This document shows positions 60,379-64,000 of a DNA stretch of 64,000 nucleotides, one piece after another (position 1 is the first letter of the stretch; every line of letters begins with the position of its first letter). The translations under genes and the position numbers were made by a program. The stretch is from Otatea glauca (taxonomy: Eukaryota; Streptophyta; Magnoliopsida; Poales; Poaceae). Where the stretch lies: the NCBI GenBank assembly GCA_036346275.1, contig JAYEVK010000094.1:62001-126000 (forward strand), given 5' to 3'. The notes below the pieces were generated by a model, which was not told the origin of the DNA, made no database searches, and worked only from the letters and a program-made list of their open reading frames with translations.

Positions 60379-63300
60379 ATGGCCTCAAAGCCAGGCCCTC
60401 TCACTCGCTGGCCATGGCATGACCTCGGCAACTACAAGGTAATTAAATCCGTGCGCGCATGCTGTGCTCACATTTTGATTTTCTCGTCAGATCATAGACC
60501 GCATATATCGTTCATGCTTCGTGCAAGAACTAACTTAGATTGCTGCGTGCTTGCCGGAATGGAAGTACGCGCTGGTAGCTCCATGGGCGGCGCACAGCAC
60601 GTACAAGTTCGTGACGGCGAGCAGGCCCGAGGAGCGAGACATGCTCAGCTTCTTCGTGCTGCCGATCCTGCTCCTGAGGCTGCTCTACAGCCAGCTCTGG
60701 ATCACCGTCTCCCGCTACCAGACGGCCAGGAGCAAGCACCGGATAGTCAACAAGAGCCTCGACTTCGACCAGGTCGACAGGGAGAGGAACTGGTAATTCA
60801 TCCATTCATAGAAACTCTCTCTGCAGTCTGGCATGTCTTTTCCGTGGCCACCGTCGAAGTAGATATAGGATGTTTTAGCCATATCTATGTTCTTGGAGGG
60901 TTATTGACGTGTTCCATGCGTGTGCAGGGACGACCAGATCATCCTGACGGCGCTGCTGTTCTACATCGTCGACGCGGTGGTTCCGAGGGCGCAAGGGATG
61001 CCGTGGTGGAACTCCAAGGGGCTTGTCGTCGCCATCCTCCTGCACGTTGGCCCGGTGGAGTTCCTCTACTACTGGTTCCACCGAGCGCTGCACCACCACT
61101 ACCTCTACTGCCGCTACCACTCCCACCACCACGCCTCCATTGTCACCGAGCCCATAACCTGTAAGCCTCACTTGCTACTTGCATCAATTGCTTGCAAAGA
61201 TGTAACCGTCAATTGCTTGATCGATCGATTTCGCTGTTTCTTTTTCAACCTAACTGTTTGCAGCTGTGATCCATCCGTTTGCGGAGGAGCTCGTGTACTT
61301 CATCCTGTTCGCCATCCCGCTGCTGACCATGGTGGGAACCAATACCGGATCCGTGGCCATGTCCAACGGCTACCTCATCTACATCGACTTCATGAACTAC
61401 CTCGGCCACTGCAACTTCGAGCTCGTCCCCAAGTGGCTCTTCGACGTCTTTCCCCCGCTCAAGTACCTCATGTACACCCCATCGTAAGTGCCCTGCACTG
61501 CACTGACTGTGCCTGCCTGCCTGCATGAGTATATTACTGCTGCTGCTACTTTTACTGCTGTGCCTTCCTGCATGCTCACGTGAGTCATTTAAATGTAGTA
61601 CTAGTAGTGTAGTAACCACTAACCAGGAAGTCATTTAGGCTTTGTTTGAAAAGACCTTTCCCGGTTAGGATCCCCGTGAATAGGCCGAGATCCCGGTCGG
61701 GGATGAGTCTCCCAAACAAAGTCAATGTCTCGCTATATAATCAAATTCAAAGTATGATTTATAGGTCAAGACTGATCGATTCATGTAGAAAATAACTGCA
61801 ACTTCTTGGTTTTTCCCTGACGAATGAATGGACTCGGTCAGGTTCCACTCTCTGCACCACACGCAGTTCCGCACCAACTACTCGCTGTTCATGCCGTTTT
61901 ATGACTATCTATACGGCACGCTGGACAAGTCGAGCGACGACCTGTACGAGCGCACCTTGAATGGGAGAGAGGAGGAGCCCGACGTCGTCCACCTCACGCA
62001 CCTCACCACGCCGGAGTCCATCTTCCACCTCCGCCTCGGCTTCGCCTCTGTCGCGTCGGCCCCGCTCGCCTCGAAGCTCTACCTTAGGGCGGTGTTCGCG
62101 CTCACGTACCCGTTGGTCGCGCTCACCTCGCTCTTCGGCAGGGGGTTCAGATCGGAGACCAACCGGCTAGAGAAGCTCAACATCGAAACGTGGGTCATTC
62201 CAAGGTACACATCCCAGGTAAACAACAACACAAGTTTTTCAAACGTGCTGTTTAATTCTGATAAAAACTAACTGAAAGAAGGAAAAAAAACTCGCTCCCA
62301 CGCAAGAATGAATGTATTTTCCGAAAGTGCAAGCAGAACACTGAATACTCTTGTTGGGGTGTATGCATGCAGTACACGTCGAAGGTAGATGGCTACGCAG
62401 TCAGCCGCTTGGTTGAGAAGGCAGTGGCAGATGCAGAAGCAAGTGGCGCGAGAGTGCTAACACTCGGTCTCCTGAACCAGGTAGGCAGATCCACCTTCAA
62501 TGCATCGTCACTGTTTGCCACCAGCTTTAATGTGAGCGTACAAACGGTAGGTATACGAGCACTTGGTCCCGGCTTTGGATAGATCTTTTTTGGTTTTACA
62601 CGAGAGTCTAGCAAGATTTGATTTACCGAGTTGGCGGTTGGTAGTATGCTGCCTTGCATCGTAAATTATGGTAGCGTTCGACGGTACACTGTTTATTCTT
62701 TTTTATTCCATGGATTAAATTAGCTTGAATTTATTAATACTTCTTCTAGTAGTAGTAGTGTAGTAGAAATACACTTAGCAAATCAACGACTAGATCTGAT
62801 TTCTACTACCCACTATATACTACTAGTATAATACACCGTTAAATTTCTGAACAACTAACCAATAGCGCAGTTTCAGTTAGGCATGATAGAGAAGGCAGTG
62901 ATTACTTCGTAAACCCGATTCGTTCTGTAGGGCAGCAGTGCCATGGATGGAGTAATTGAAAGTGCTAGTGTTCAGGTAAGCTGATGCTATGTTGCTAACA
63001 TCAACTTGTATGTGCGTGCAGGGATATGAACTGAACAGAAACGGAGAGCTATACATCATCAGAAAGCCTAACCTAAAGACAAAGATCGTCGATGGGACCA
63101 GCTTGGGCGTTGCTGCCGTTCTCCATATGATCCCTCAAGGCACAAAAGATGTGCTCCTCCTAGGAAACGCAAACAAGATTGAATTCGTGCTAACTTTGGC
63201 CCTGTGCAAACGGGAAATCCAGGTATTAATCGTTCTTCAGAAGAAAATCCGACAAGAAGAATTTTACTGATGATTCTACGGGTGAAACAGGTCGGGATGG

Positions 63301-63955
63301 TAGACAAGGATTTGTATGACTTTCTGAAGCCACGGCTGCGGTCAGAAATGAAGAAATACCTGGTTTTGTCTTGCAGTTACAGCAGCAAGGTAAACTTGCC
63401 GCTTTGCAGCTTGCATCCCTCGTTTTTACTAGGTTACAGCTCCAGTATCTCCTGTATGCTTATATATGAACTGTTCAACCCAATCGAAATCCAGGTGTGG
63501 CTCGTCGGCGACGGGCTGACGGATCAAGAGCAGGAAAAAGCCCAGAAAGGAGTCCATTTCGTGCCGTACTCTCAGTTCCCTCCCAACAAGACCCGCAAAG
63601 ACTGCACCTACCATAGCACCCCGGCACTCGTAGTCCCAGAGTCATACGAGAACCTTCATGTTTGCGAGGTGATACATGCAGATCAAACCTCCATGCAGTG
63701 TATTAACCTGTGCGCATCGATCAAACGGCGCAAGATTGTTCCGTATGAATGGTGTGTAACATGTGTGACCCGCATATGCAGAACTGGCTGCCGAGGAGGG
63801 TGATGAGCGCGTGGCGAGCGGCGGGCGTCGTGCACGCGCTGGAGAAGTGGGACGCGCACGAGTGCGGCGGCAGGGTCACCGGCGTGGACAAGGCGTGGCG
63901 CGCCGCCCTAGCCCACGGCTTCCGACCATACGACCACCAGGCTGCTGCCAAGTAA
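60379..63955 (+). CDS. GL1-6: Glossy1/CER1-family fatty aldehyde decarbonylase-like wax protein
   Basis: Ten exons: 60379-60438, 60566-60792, 60928-61160, 61264-61483, 61842-62217, 62373-62480, 63022-63222, 63291-63389, 63495-63668 and 63782-63955, giving 623 aa, normal for the family. Role: very-long-chain alkane and wax synthesis in epidermal ER. The N-terminal half is a multi-pass membrane fatty-acid-hydroxylase-type domain. Its di-iron histidine motifs are intact: HRALHHH, HSHHH and HSLHHTQFRTNY. The C-terminal WAX2-type domain includes VLTLGLLNQ, ELNRNGELY, VGDGLT and NWLPRRVMSAWRAAGVVHALE. The symbol is inferred from gene order with GSNOR on rice chromosome 2 as I recall it. The acceptor of exon 2 (GGAAG|TAC) is weak, so the first junction is the least certain. 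Confidence 0.93.
61638..61723. mobile_element. Very short MITE in intron 4 of GL1-6
   Basis: Inverted ends GGCTTTGTTTG and GACTTTGTTTGGG enclose about 85 bp with a CGGTT/CCCGGTCGGGG core. Target duplication unclear. Confidence 0.4.
62700..62870. repeat. Dispersed AT-rich repeat in intron 6 of GL1-6
   Basis: Related to 4530-4690: AGTAGTAGA, then AAATCAA, then ATTTCTACTA.CCACTATATA and AGTATAATACA in the same order. Confidence 0.55.
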
Positions 63956-64000
63956 GAATGAACCAGGCAGGCAATTCAGACGATCGATGCGCCGTTTGAT

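Overview
This is nuclear DNA from a grass, most likely a rice relative (genus Oryza or close). Seen: intron-containing genes with GT-AG junctions, GC-rich first exons, no bacterial signals, and every major class of plant transposon. From recalled knowledge, the class III alcohol dehydrogenase / S-nitrosoglutathione reductase gene and a Glossy1-like wax gene (GL1-6) lie close together near the end of the long arm of rice chromosome 2, so this looks like that interval read in reverse. The species cannot be fixed without a search.

Gene-rich part (1-33.5 kb). In order: the 3' part of a receptor-like kinase (+), exosome subunit CSL4 (+), GSNOR (-), a plastid-type protein of unknown function (-), a predicted thylakoid-lumen protein with a Tat-type signal (-), a chloroplast two-RRM ribonucleoprotein (-), a one-exon C2-domain protein (-), ribosomal protein eL37 (-), NMN adenylyltransferase (+), a MYB-CC gene fragment (+) and a degenerate cytochrome c1 copy (-). 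I rebuilt the coding exons from splice sites and reading phase; apart from the 5'-partial kinase, the intact models close in frame. One junction fails: NMNAT intron 4 starts AT instead of GT. CSL4 carries a U12-type intron.

Transposon-rich part (33.8-60.3 kb). I see no intact host gene for about 26 kb. Many elements can be delimited to the base by target-site duplications (TSDs): a solo LTR nested in a longer LTR unit, a 3.1-kb CACTA element, Mutator-like elements with 9-bp TSDs, Tourist and Stowaway MITEs, and a set of short non-autonomous hAT elements with 8-bp TSDs. Each hAT element is filled with its own repeated word in both orientations. One carries a broken copy of a TRAUCO/ASH2-like SPRY gene. 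The CACTA element holds a hAT element, whose outermost tip was hit by a second hAT element.

Right end (60.3-64 kb). A complete ten-exon GL1/CER1-family gene for cuticular wax synthesis (623 aa).

The genes are ordinary nuclear housekeeping, plastid and cuticle genes, not an operon. I found no tRNA, rRNA or CRISPR array. The strongest leads are the NMNAT donor change, the hAT elements with divergent word arrays, and the dated nests of elements.
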